From an uncultured Succinivibrionaceae bacterium (lineage in GTDB: Bacteria; Pseudomonadota; Gammaproteobacteria; Enterobacterales; Succinivibrionaceae), in assembly GCA_900539665.1 (NCBI GenBank), contig UQCV01000033.1, positions 1-24,554 on the forward strand: a stretch of DNA of 24,554 bases, given 5' to 3'. The stretch's first letter is position 1. Each line of letters starts with the position of its first letter. Under the pieces are notes generated by a model. It saw nothing but the letters and a program-made list of their open reading frames with translations. It made no database searches and was not told where the DNA came from. This document shows, piece by piece, positions 1 to 6,839 of the stretch. Made by a program: the position numbers and the translations under genes.

Positions 1-16
1 AAAAAAAACAATTCAT

Positions 17-38
17 CTCCCACCTAAAGAGGAAGGAG
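17..38. repeat. imperfect hairpin, possible eroded IS200/IS605-type end
   Basis: CTCC-CA-CCT-AAAG-AGG-AA-GGAG folds into a 7-bp stem with a 2x2 internal mismatch. The core CTCCCACCTAAAGAGG resembles the subterminal hairpins of IS200/IS605-family elements and the palindrome at 4147-4196. No transposase is visible, but the window starts 16 bases upstream, so any element body would lie outside. Weak call. Confidence 0.25.
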
Positions 39-190
39 TCTTCTTGGAGATTTTAGATAAAAGTGGTGATTGGCTTTTTTGGGGGGGTTACCAAAGTCAA
101 TGAATCACTGAGCGCAAATTATAACATTAAACTAAAAATAATACTAGTATTTATATTTATAAATTTACTTAAACTATGAATAAGCCAAGA

Positions 191-218
191 TGAATGGATA
201 AAGGTGAATGGATAAAGG
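191..218. repeat. 14-bp exact tandem duplication
   Basis: TGAATGGATAAAGG occurs twice back to back at 191-204 and 205-218. It is non-coding and looks like a slippage duplication. Confidence 0.7.
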
Positions 219-593
219 CGATAAGGAGACCACATCAAATGGCTTGTGGCAAATAGTAGCCTTTAAGCTGCATCTTATAAGTTAAGCGGAAAATTTTTAA
301 TTTGGCTCTACCTAGGGTTTAAGTTAGGAGCGGTTGGTGTTTTAAGTTTGCGTGGATTAATGGTTTAAATCTTTTCCTAAAGATCTTTAATGTTTGCGCG
401 CCATGACTTTTAGAGTCGAAGCCAATTTGAGGATGTAAATGGAGGTGGAGTTCAAATTTTCGTGCATAGTGGTAAAAATGCGGTACAATACGTATGAATT
501 TGTCACATAAACATAATCTGTTTATATAAGAAAAACTGATAAACTCAGAGAGCTCTTTCTCACTTGTCACTGATTTTTCTCTTAAGTTTAATT

Positions 594-618
594 CAAAGCA
601 TACAAAGCATACAAAGCC
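594..618. repeat. 9-bp tandem repeat, about 2.7 copies
   Basis: CAAAGCATA is repeated at 594-602 and 603-611, followed by a partial copy CAAAGCC. Non-coding; no function is suggested. Confidence 0.6.
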
Positions 619-927
619 AAAGCTAATATAAGATAGCTCGAAAACTTCCTAAACTACTTTAACTTTAACGCCAGCTGTAAACGGTTAGTGTCAAGCAAGT
701 TGCAACATTTGAGGCTAGTTTTTTTAGAAAGAATTTCAAATATTGAATAGCAATAATATATATGGCTATATCGGTGGCTATAGCCTCATCTAACGTTGGG
801 TTTTTGGGTGTTTAGGTGGTGATTTTGGGTAGCCAAAGTGTTATTTTTCGAATTTCGGTTATGTCTATTCTAAAATTACAGCACTTGTAACCGAATTAAA
901 TTGGCAGCTTTAAAAAGAGGTTTCAAA

Positions 928-1570
928 ATGGATAAAAACGAAATACAGAAAACAGAAAATGTGTTTCTCCAAAATGTTTTTGAAATTTTGGAATCTGCCC
1001 GAAAGAACGCCAAGACTGCCGTTAATATCGCTATGGTATATGCCTATTATGAAGTCGGCAGAATGATTGTGGAGGAAGAACAGCATGGCGAAAACCGTGC
1101 GGCTTACGGCAAGAAAATTTTACAGGAACTGTCCGAATATCTGACTAAAAATTTTGGAAAAGGCTTTTCAGTGGGCAATTTGAAAAACATCCGTCAGTTT
1201 TTCAAGGTATATTTCGCTGACCGAATTGGCGAAACAGTGTTTAGCTAATTTGAAAATCTCCCTGTTGTTGATACAGGCGGAAAGTTTTATCTCAGTTGGT
1301 CGCATTATCTGAAACTGATGCGAAATGAGAATATCGAGGAGCGCCAATTTTACGAAATTGAGTCCGTAAAAAACGATTGGAGCCTGAGTGAACTCAAGCG
1401 CCAGTATGATAGTTCTCTGTATGAACGTCTGGCACTTAGCACCAATAAGGAAAATGTTTACCGTCTTTCCATTGAAGGACACGGTAGAGACTCCAAAAGA
1501 CGCAATCAAAGACCCTTATGTGCTTGAATTTTTAGGACTGCCGGAAGTAGGTAACAGATTTACAAACTAA
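928..1570 (+). pseudogene. broken, truncated DUF1016 (YhcG-like) PD-(D/E)XK nuclease
   Basis: The ATG at 928 follows AAAAAGAGG and is a better start than the upstream in-frame TTG at 901. The first 106 codons match the DUF1016 N-terminal domain, including the FSVGNLKNIRQFFKVY segment, and end at TAA 1246-1248. The same frame continues after the stop with LSWSHYLKLM and WSLSELKRQYDSSLYERLALS, which are typical of the family, so the stop is an in-frame nonsense mutation. Near 1477-1490 the reading moves one frame to give ETPKDAIKDPYVLEFLGLPE, then ends at 1570. The C-terminal PD-(D/E)XK nuclease domain that normally follows LGLPE is absent, so only roughly 210 of about 340 codons remain. Family members are putative nucleases often found in accessory or restriction loci. 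Three independent lesions make this a confident pseudogene. Confidence 0.85.
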
Positions 1571-1602
1571 TAAGTTAATAAGCTATACCAAACATGCAAG
1601 CT

Positions 1603-1636
1603 AACATAAACTATTATTAGCAAACATAAACTATTA
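1603..1636. repeat. 14-bp direct repeat upstream of cvpA
   Basis: AACATAAACTATTA occurs at 1603-1616 and 1623-1636 with a 20-bp period, just upstream of cvpA. It may be slippage or a paired binding site; nothing decides between these. Confidence 0.5.
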
Positions 1637-1661
1637 CTTAAAGGAATTAACGGATTTAATA

Positions 1662-2150
1662 ATGCAGTGGATTGATGTTGTTATTCTCGCGATAATTGTA
1701 CTTAGTGCCTTAATCAGCGTAATGCGTGGCTTTGTGAAGGAAATGCTTTCTTTAGTTGCTTGGGTAGTTGCGTTTTTTGTGGCAGCCACCTTTTATGGTA
1801 ATTTAGCTGGGTTATTTACCTTTATTGATAACGATATGGCGAAAATAGCCTTAGCCTTATTTGTCTTATTTATAGGGACCTTGATGGCTATTGGGGTCGT
1901 AAATCTTATCATTAGCATGATTTTAAAGAAGACAGGGCTCTCAGGTACAGACCGTATTTTAGGGGTGATCTTTGGGGCGGCGCGTGGTCTTTTGATTGTA
2001 ATTTGCATGTGTGCAGTTATACAAATGTTGCTTCACTACGGTTTGTTTAAGAGTATAGAAACCTCTGAATGGTATTCTAAAGCTATAGTTTTGCCAGAAT
2101 TTAACCGTGTTTCAGTGCAACTTTTGAAATACTTTGGTTTAATAAGTTAA
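1662..2150 (+). CDS. cvpA: CvpA family inner membrane protein
   Basis: The 162-residue protein has the length of E. coli CvpA. It is highly hydrophobic, with about four membrane segments near residues 3-22, 30-52, 58-82 and 100-122. Between segments are the short charged stretches typical of the family (MRGFVKEML after segment 1, and a GxxRG motif before segment 4). CvpA was named for a role in colicin V production; its biochemical role is not settled. In E. coli it is the first gene of the cvpA-purF operon. Here it still precedes purF, but a strong terminator and a separate purF promoter region lie between them. The nearest purine-rich stretch (AAAGGA, about 1639-1644) is rather far from the ATG at 1662, so initiation may be weak. 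Confidence 0.9.
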   Translation: MQWIDVVILAIIVLSALISVMRGFVKEMLSLVAWVVAFFVAATFYGNLAGLFTFIDNDMAKIALALFVLFIGTLMAIGVVNLIISMILKKTGLSGTDRILGVIFGAARGLLIVICMCAVIQMLLHYGLFKSIETSEWYSKAIVLPEFNRVSVQLLKYFGLIS

Positions 2151-2158
2151 ATAGATTT

Positions 2159-2200
2159 GGTGGGATTGTGTCCTTTTAGATACAATCCCACCTTGTTTTT
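2159..2200 (+). terminator. rho-independent terminator of cvpA
   Basis: GGTGGGATTGT (2159-2169) pairs perfectly with ACAATCCCACC (2182-2192) over a 12-nt loop and is followed by TTGTTTTT. It lies nine bases after the cvpA stop codon. Confidence 0.9.
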
Positions 2201-2545
2201 AGGCAGGAATAACCTAAGCTTTTGATTTGGTCATCTGTTTTACATGGGATTTTAAGTTTTTAGCCAAAAAATCTTAAAAATCTCTACTTTACAGGTGCAA
2301 AATTTTAATAGGCTTTATGCTATAATTGCCGCGGATTAGCCGACCTCCTTAAGGAGCGTTTTTAGTTCGGAAATAATGAAACTATTTTGAAGATTTATTG
2401 AAGGATTAAATCATTTAATTACTTCTAGCATCTTTAACAAAAACTAAAATTAAACTTTGAGTAGGCCGATCTTTTGCAAACGCTTATAGGCCTTAGGTCT
2501 TTAAGCGGAACATAATTAGTCTCCAGGAATTTTGAGGAATTTACG
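2201..2545 (+). promoter_or_regulatory. purF promoter and 5' leader region
   Basis: This 345-bp gap has no credible ORF. A consensus TATAAT at 2321-2326 is the best -10 element, though no good -35 lies 17 bp upstream. If used, it gives a leader of about 215 nt. The leader contains a short palindrome, CTCCTTAAGGAG (2346-2357), followed by CGTTTTT, and a PurR-like box at 2474-2489. I see no known riboswitch. The purF ribosome binding site is GAGG at about 2533-2536. Confidence 0.4.
2474..2489 (+). promoter_or_regulatory. PurR-like operator upstream of purF
   Basis: The core GCAAACGCTT (2476-2485) matches the E. coli PurR box half GCAAACG plus the following TT of the 16-bp consensus, but the right-hand half is degenerate. 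PurR represses pur genes when hypoxanthine or guanine is bound, and purF is one of its classic targets, so the position fits. No purR gene is in the window. Confidence 0.45.
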
Positions 2546-4060
2546 ATGTGCGGAATCGTAGGCATTGTTGCCACTTCTCCAGTTAATCAGTCTCTGTATG
2601 ATGCATTGACCGTACTTCAGCACCGCGGTCAAGATGCCGCTGGCATTATTACCATTAACGAAGGTAATTTTAAACAGAGAAAGGCCAATGGCCTTGTGAA
2701 GGATGTTTTTGAAACTAAGCACATGATGCGCCTCAAGGGCAACATCGGTATTGGTCACGTTCGTTACCCAACTGCCGGTTCCTCTTCCGCCGCAGAAGCT
2801 CAGCCATTTTATGTAAACAGCCCTTATGGGATTGCGCTCGCGCACAATGGTAACTTAACCAATGTACGTGAACTTCGTCAGCGTTGTGACGAATTCCATA
2901 GACACGTAAATACCACTTCTGACTCTGAAGTGTTACTCAATATTTTTGCTCATGAAATCGATGAATGCGATTCTGACAAGATTACGCCAGAAGATATTTT
3001 TGAAGCAGTACGTCGCGTAAACAGCCTTATCCGTGGGGCTTATGGCGTAGTTTCATTAATTATTGGGGTTGGTTTAGTGGCTTTCCGTGATCCACACGGG
3101 ATTCGTCCATTAGTTCTTGGTGAACGTTTAGGCGAAGAAGGCAAGATCGAATATATGGTAGCGTCTGAAAGCGTAGCTCTTGATATTCTTGGCTTTAAGC
3201 TTGTACGTGACGTTGCTCCTGGTGAAGCTATTTTTATCAGTGAAAACGGGGTTCTTCACAGTGCTATCTGCGCTGAAAACCCAGTGCTTACTCCATGTAT
3301 TTTTGAATACGTATACTTTGCTCGTCCAGATTCAATCATGAATGGCGTTTCTGTTTACGCTGCTCGTGTACACATGGGGACCATGCTTGGGGAAAAGATC
3401 AAGCGTGAACATCCGGATTTAGACATTGATGTGGTAATCCCAATTCCTGAAACTAGTTGCGACATCGCGGTTGAAATTGCCCGTTGCTTAGGTGTGCCTT
3501 ACCGTCAGGGTTTTGTGAAGAACCGTTATATCGGCCGTACCTTCATTATGCCTGGCCAGAAACAACGTAAGAAGAGCGTTCGCAATAAGTTAAACCCAAT
3601 TCCTGCAGAATTTAAGGGTAAGAAAGTATTGCTTGTTGATGACTCTATCGTACGTGGGACCACTTCTGGACAAATCGTTGATATGGCTCATGAAGCTGGG
3701 GCTGATAAGGTTTACTTTGCTTCAGCAGCTCCTGAAATCAGATACCCTAATGTTTACGGGATCGATATGCCATCAAGCAACGAACTCATTGCTTACGGTA
3801 AGACTGTAGATGAAGTTTGCACTATGATTAGAGCAGACGGTTTAATTTACCAGTCTCTTGAAGACTTAGAAAAGGCTGTACGTCTTGAAAATCCAGAACT
3901 CAATCAATTTGAAACTTCTGTATTTAGTGGCAAGTACGTAACTGACGATATCAATGAAGAATACCTTAGCTTCTTAGATAGCGTACGTAACGACGATGCT
4001 AAAGCTGATAAGGCTTGGAACGACAGCACTGAAAACCTCGAAATCTACAACGAAGCATAA
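2546..4060 (+). CDS. purF: amidophosphoribosyltransferase (glutamine PRPP amidotransferase)
   Basis: This enzyme catalyses the first committed step of purine synthesis: PRPP plus glutamine gives 5-phosphoribosylamine. It is cytosolic. The protein starts MCGIVGIV, placing the catalytic nucleophile at Cys2, which becomes N-terminal after Met removal. The class II glutamine amidotransferase domain covers about residues 2-240, with the characteristic QHRGQDAAGI and HVRYPTAG motifs. The phosphoribosyltransferase domain follows, with the PRPP-binding loop VLLVDDSIVRGTT at about 361-373 and the downstream GIDMPSSNELIAYG segment. The length of 504 residues is essentially that of E. coli PurF. GAGGAATTTACG before the ATG is a good ribosome binding site. 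The gene stands alone behind its own leader and a PurR-like box. Confidence 0.97.
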   Translation: MCGIVGIVATSPVNQSLYDALTVLQHRGQDAAGIITINEGNFKQRKANGLVKDVFETKHMMRLKGNIGIGHVRYPTAGSSSAAEAQPFYVNSPYGIALAHNGNLTNVRELRQRCDEFHRHVNTTSDSEVLLNIFAHEIDECDSDKITPEDIFEAVRRVNSLIRGAYGVVSLIIGVGLVAFRDPHGIRPLVLGERLGEEGKIEYMVASESVALDILGFKLVRDVAPGEAIFISENGVLHSAICAENPVLTPCIFEYVYFARPDSIMNGVSVYAARVHMGTMLGEKIKREHPDLDIDVVIPIPETSCDIAVEIARCLGVPYRQGFVKNRYIGRTFIMPGQKQRKKSVRNKLNPIPAEFKGKKVLLVDDSIVRGTTSGQIVDMAHEAGADKVYFASAAPEIRYPNVYGIDMPSSNELIAYGKTVDEVCTMIRADGLIYQSLEDLEKAVRLENPELNQFETSVFSGKYVTDDINEEYLSFLDSVRNDDAKADKAWNDSTENLEIYNEA

Positions 4061-4528
4061 GATTCCTAGGTTAGTTGAAAGTTTATTAGGTAAAAACTTT
4101 AAAGCGTAAAAGCTTTAAAAACTAAAAAACTTAAGCTTTTAACTGAACTCGTGACATCCTCCCCCACCTCTATAGGTGGGGGAGGATGTCACGAGTGTTT
4201 AGTAAAGATTAGGTCGCTATGTTTATAGTGGCCTATTTTTATGTAAAAAACTTCGCCTACCTAAGTTATCCTCGCATTACAACGCAGCCATTTTGCGTCC
4301 AAAATATGAAATGTGCTGGCGTCTTTAGATAAAGAAAAAGCTAGGCTTGGAACCTAAATTCAAGCCACCAGGCCTTAATCACCATTCATTCCTGTGGTCT
4401 TTGTTCAAAAATCTACTTCTTTGTTTGTATTTGTATAAAATCCCCCGTTTTACTGTGTTATCATATTGATGTTAAAAAATTGTTTTATTTTGCCGGAACT
4501 TAGGTTTCGCCAATAGGAATATTCATCT
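4061..4528. other. intergenic stretch between purF and the thiol-disulfide protein gene
   Basis: There is no gene here. It holds a weak inverted repeat (AAAAGCTT 4108-4115 with AAGCTTTT 4133-4140) that could help end purF transcription, the strong perfect palindrome at 4147-4196, and a possible extended -10 element TGTTATCAT (4456-4464) for the downstream gene. Confidence 0.5.
4147..4196. repeat. perfect 23-bp-stem palindrome, IS200/IS605-like
   Basis: Positions 4147-4169 and 4174-4196 are exact reverse complements with the loop CTAT. The inner part is GACATCCTCCCCCACCT on the left arm. GACATCCTCCCC followed by a GC hairpin resembles the subterminal hairpins of IS200/IS605-family elements. 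The downstream bases are GTGTTTAGTAAAG, not a T run, so it is not a standard rho-independent terminator, though it could still stabilise the purF mRNA 3' end. It may be a solo insertion-sequence end or a palindromic miniature element. Confidence 0.6.
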
Positions 4529-5263
4529 ATGAAATTGCGTATGCTATCTTTAGCTGCCGGGGTTATGCTTGTAGCCGGTGCAGTTTTAACTTTCAGTGCT
4601 TCAGTTCCTGCTCAAGCCAAAGAATTATCTAAGCAAGAGATTGAACAGATCGTTCACGACTACATTCTTAATCACCCTGAAGTTTTAGTACAGGCCGGGG
4701 AAAAGATTAAGCAACAAGAAGTAGCTAAGGCTAAAGCTGAAAAGGCAAATGCGTTAAAAGAACTTTTAGCTAATGGGGCTATCCCAACTAGTGGGCCAGC
4801 TGATGCTACTCATACTATTGTTGAATTCTTTGATTACAACTGTGGTTACTGTAAGCGTGCTAAACCAGTATTCATGCAGGTTTTAAATAAGTATCCAAAG
4901 ACCAAATATGTTTACGTAGAATTCCCAATTCTTTCAGAAATCTCAGGAAAAGCTGCGCGCATTGGTTTAGCTGTATACCAAATGGATCCTGCTAAATACG
5001 TTGAATACCACAATGAGCTTATGACTAGACAAGGTCGCTTGAGTGATGAAATTACTCTGCAGGCTTTGGTTGAAAAGCTTGGTTTTAAGTGGGATGAAGT
5101 TAAAGCGCTTTCTGAAAAACCAGAAGTGGGCGAACTTATTAGACAAATTCGAATATATGCTCAAAAGATGGAAGTTACCGGTACTCCGGCCTTCATTATT
5201 GATGGTCAGGAATTACACGGGGCTCCAACTGATATTAGCGCAGTTGAAGCATTACTTAAGTAA
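4529..5263 (+). CDS. periplasmic DsbA-family thiol-disulfide protein (ScsC/Com1-like)
   Basis: Residues 1-30 form a signal peptide (positive start, hydrophobic core, AQA before the likely cleavage), so the 244-residue protein should be periplasmic. Residues about 33-80 are a charged helical segment (LSKQEIEQIVHDYILNHPEV) resembling the N-terminal oligomerisation region of ScsC/Com1-type proteins. The thioredoxin-fold domain follows, with the active site C105-G-Y-C108 inside FDYNCGYCKRAKP and the cis-proline loop TGTP (Pro220). Related proteins act as disulfide oxidases, isomerases or shufflases; CGYC differs from the CPHC of classical DsbA, so the direction of exchange cannot be told. AGGAAT lies 8 nt before the ATG. 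The gene stands alone with its own terminator, and no DsbB or DsbD partner is in the window. Confidence 0.88.
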   Translation: MKLRMLSLAAGVMLVAGAVLTFSASVPAQAKELSKQEIEQIVHDYILNHPEVLVQAGEKIKQQEVAKAKAEKANALKELLANGAIPTSGPADATHTIVEFFDYNCGYCKRAKPVFMQVLNKYPKTKYVYVEFPILSEISGKAARIGLAVYQMDPAKYVEYHNELMTRQGRLSDEITLQALVEKLGFKWDEVKALSEKPEVGELIRQIRIYAQKMEVTGTPAFIIDGQELHGAPTDISAVEALLK

Positions 5264-5348
5264 TTCTAATTCTATGTAAATAAAACTTAACTCAAAGCTC
5301 ATTAACAAAGGTCAAGATGTAAGTAACTTTAAGCAAGTTTTAGGGCTA

Positions 5349-5388
5349 AAAAGGTCAGGTTTCATAAAGAACCTGGCCTTTTGTTTTT
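5349..5388 (+). terminator. rho-independent terminator after the thiol-disulfide gene
   Basis: Positions 5349-5361 pair with 5370-5382 (13 bp with one G-U pair, core GGTCAGGTT/AACCTGGCC) over an 8-nt loop, followed by GTTTTT. Confidence 0.88.
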
Positions 5389-5524
5389 AAGAAAACCCAA
5401 AAGGTTTCATATTGTTTGGCGCTTGGAATTTTAGAGTTAAAGCGCTAAAGTTACATAAAATTTTTGGAAGAGGAAAGGGGATAAATTTTTCTGCTCGAGC
5501 TTAAGAGCTAAAAGCAGCTAGTAT

Positions 5525-5553
5525 TTGAAAAATCTCGCCTCACGCTGTAAAAT
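5525..5553 (+). promoter_or_regulatory. sigma-70 promoter for the FMN leader and ribB
   Basis: TTGAAA (5525-5530) and TAAAAT (5548-5553) are spaced exactly 17 bp, close to consensus. Transcription from here would start near 5560, about 50 nt before the riboswitch aptamer. Confidence 0.6.
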
Positions 5554-5611
5554 GCAAGAGTCGCAAGGGCGTTGGTTTATAATGGCTTTTGTTGATGAAT
5601 TATTAAAACAT

Positions 5612-5716
5612 TTCTCAGGGCGGGGCGTAATTCCCCACCGGCGGTATAGCCCGCGAGCTTCTAAGCATGACCCGGTGCAATTCCGGAGCCGACGGTATAG
5701 TCCGGATAGGAGAGAA
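5612..5716 (+). ncRNA. FMN riboswitch (RFN element)
   Basis: The aptamer opens with TTCTC (5612-5616), which pairs with GAGAA (5712-5716) to form P1. Inside are the conserved RFN blocks: AGGGCGGGGCG, CCCACCGGCGGTA, TAGCCCGCGAGC, GACCCGGTG, ATTCCGGAGCCGACGGTATAG and TCCGGAT. It binds flavin mononucleotide and turns down riboflavin synthesis genes. It lies 86 nt before ribB, which fits exactly. No clear terminator with a T run lies between aptamer and gene, so control of translation is more likely than termination. The open reading frame running through this region is a chance frame. Confidence 0.96.
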
Positions 5717-5802
5717 TTGACGTTTTTTGGGGAGTTCCTTCAAAAAAACAATTACCCAATTCACAGAGCCCTGACTTACGTTTATTTACGTGGAGAAAAA
5801 CC

Positions 5803-6453
5803 GTGAGTCAAATTAGTCTGTTAGATATTTTTGCAACCGATCCGATTGAACGTGTTGAACTTGCTTTAGCTGCTTTAAAAGCAGGTAAGGGCGTATTAGT
5901 TGTTGATGATGAAAACCGTGAAAACGAAGGCGACATCATTTTTGCAGCTGATGCTATGACCGAAGAACAAATGGCCATGATGATCAGATATTGTTCAGGT
6001 ATCGTGTGTGTATGTATGCCAAAGAGCAAGATGGAAAAGTTAGAATTGCCACAGATGGTTTCTAACAACACTAGCTCATACGGCACCGCTTTTACCATTA
6101 CCATTGAAGCTGCTCGTGGCGTAACCACTGGGGTTAGCGCACATGATCGTTTAACCACTATCAAGGCTGCTATTTCGCCAAATGCAGTTGCTTCTGACTT
6201 AAGTCACCCAGGTCACGTATTCCCACTCACTGCAAGAGAAGGTGGGGTGCTTGAACGTGATGGTCATACTGAAGCTTCTATCGACTTAGCACGTTTAGCT
6301 GGCTATTCACCAGCAGGGGTGCTTTGTGAACTTACTAACGATGATGGTTCAATGGCTCGTTTACCTCAAGTAGTAGCTTTTGCATTACAGCATCAAATGA
6401 CTGTAGTAAGCATCCTCGATATCATTGCTTACCGTAAAGCTAAAAACGTTTAG
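5803..6453 (+). CDS. ribB: 3,4-dihydroxy-2-butanone 4-phosphate synthase
   Basis: RibB converts ribulose 5-phosphate to formate and 3,4-dihydroxy-2-butanone 4-phosphate, the four-carbon precursor of riboflavin. The start is GTG, preceded by GTGGAGAAAAACC. The 216-residue length matches stand-alone RibB (E. coli 217), with no fused GTP cyclohydrolase II domain. The acidic metal and substrate loop DDENRENEGD lies at residues 35-44. The conserved HPGHVFPLTAREGG and GHTEASIDLARLAG blocks follow in the second half, with CELTNDDGSMAR near residue 180. It is the only gene after the FMN riboswitch and ends at a strong terminator, so it forms a single-gene FMN-regulated unit. Confidence 0.97.
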   Translation: MSQISLLDIFATDPIERVELALAALKAGKGVLVVDDENRENEGDIIFAADAMTEEQMAMMIRYCSGIVCVCMPKSKMEKLELPQMVSNNTSSYGTAFTITIEAARGVTTGVSAHDRLTTIKAAISPNAVASDLSHPGHVFPLTAREGGVLERDGHTEASIDLARLAGYSPAGVLCELTNDDGSMARLPQVVAFALQHQMTVVSILDIIAYRKAKNV

Positions 6454-6490
6454 TTAAAACGATAACACCCAGCTATTAGTAAAAACTTTG

Positions 6491-6527
6491 AAAGGATAAT
6501 TAGAGAGTTCTAGTTATCCTTTTTTTG
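6491..6527 (+). terminator. rho-independent terminator of ribB
   Basis: AAAGGATAA (6491-6499) pairs with TTATCCTTT (6514-6522) and runs into a stretch of T residues to 6527. It lies 37 bases after the ribB stop codon. Confidence 0.88.
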
Positions 6528-6832
6528 TTGACGCGTTTAGGTGACGATGGTAAGTGACGGCGTTTTAAGTGACAGGGGAAAAAATTTAGGAGCTGTAAAG
6601 TGATTTTAGGTTGGAGTCTAGCCTTGCTCTTTAGTAAAGCGCCAAATGCAGTCAATAATTAAGATTAAGGCTAGTTTTAACCTCCTCTCTGATCCTTTCT
6701 TTACCTAGCTTGTTCTTTATATAGTAAACTTTAGGGAGAGTGGAGGTTCGATGATAAATGAACTAATTTTTTAGCCTTAGGTACTTAGTACTTAAGGCCA
6801 AGTGCTTAGCCTAAGTTTTTAGTGCTTAGTGC
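6528..6832. other. intergenic stretch between ribB and the TraT-like gene
   Basis: There is no gene here. It contains three scattered GTGAC words (6540-6575) and, at its right end, the overlapping hairpins and heptamer repeats described at 6775-6839. The two flanking genes converge on this space. Confidence 0.5.
6775..6820 (+). repeat. two overlapping, mutually exclusive hairpins
   Basis: Hairpin A is 6775-6797 (CCTTAGGTAC/GTACTTAAGG, 10 bp with one G-U pair). Hairpin B pairs 6791-6798 (CTTAAGGC) with 6809-6815 (GCCTAAG), with one bulged A, and is followed by TTTTT (6816-6820), so on the plus strand it resembles a terminator. A and B share 6791-6797 and cannot form together. This is attenuator-like geometry, but no plus-strand gene lies directly downstream. 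Confidence 0.45.
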
Positions 6833-6839
6833 TTAGTGC
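6819..6839. repeat. heptamer tandem repeat overlapping a stop codon
   Basis: TTAGTGC is repeated three times (6819-6825, 6826-6832, 6833-6839), with a related AGTGCTTA copy at 6801-6808. The third copy supplies the stop codon and the final His codon of the minus-strand TraT-like gene. Slippage here would leave the reading frame intact up to the stop. Confidence 0.75.

Larger units (their letters stand above)
1..927. other. non-coding, degraded intergenic stretch
   Basis: I see no credible gene in this AT-rich stretch. It begins with a possible eroded insertion-sequence hairpin (17-38) and contains an exact 14-bp tandem duplication (191-218) and a 9-bp tandem repeat (594-618). The open frame at 319-570 on the minus strand has no recognisable family and no convincing composition. 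The stretch ends at the ribosome binding site of the broken DUF1016 gene. It reads as decayed accessory DNA. Confidence 0.5.

Noticed and set aside
319..570. Minus-strand open frame of 83 codons
   Set aside because: No recognisable family, no ribosome binding site worth noting, and it lies in degraded AT-rich DNA.
4147..4196. Palindrome considered as a rho-independent terminator of purF
   Set aside because: The bases after the stem are GTTTAGTAAAG with no T run, and the symmetric outer arms are not a terminator feature.
5525..5806. Plus-strand open frame of 93 codons before ribB
   Set aside because: It runs straight through the ribB promoter and the conserved FMN riboswitch, so it is a chance frame.
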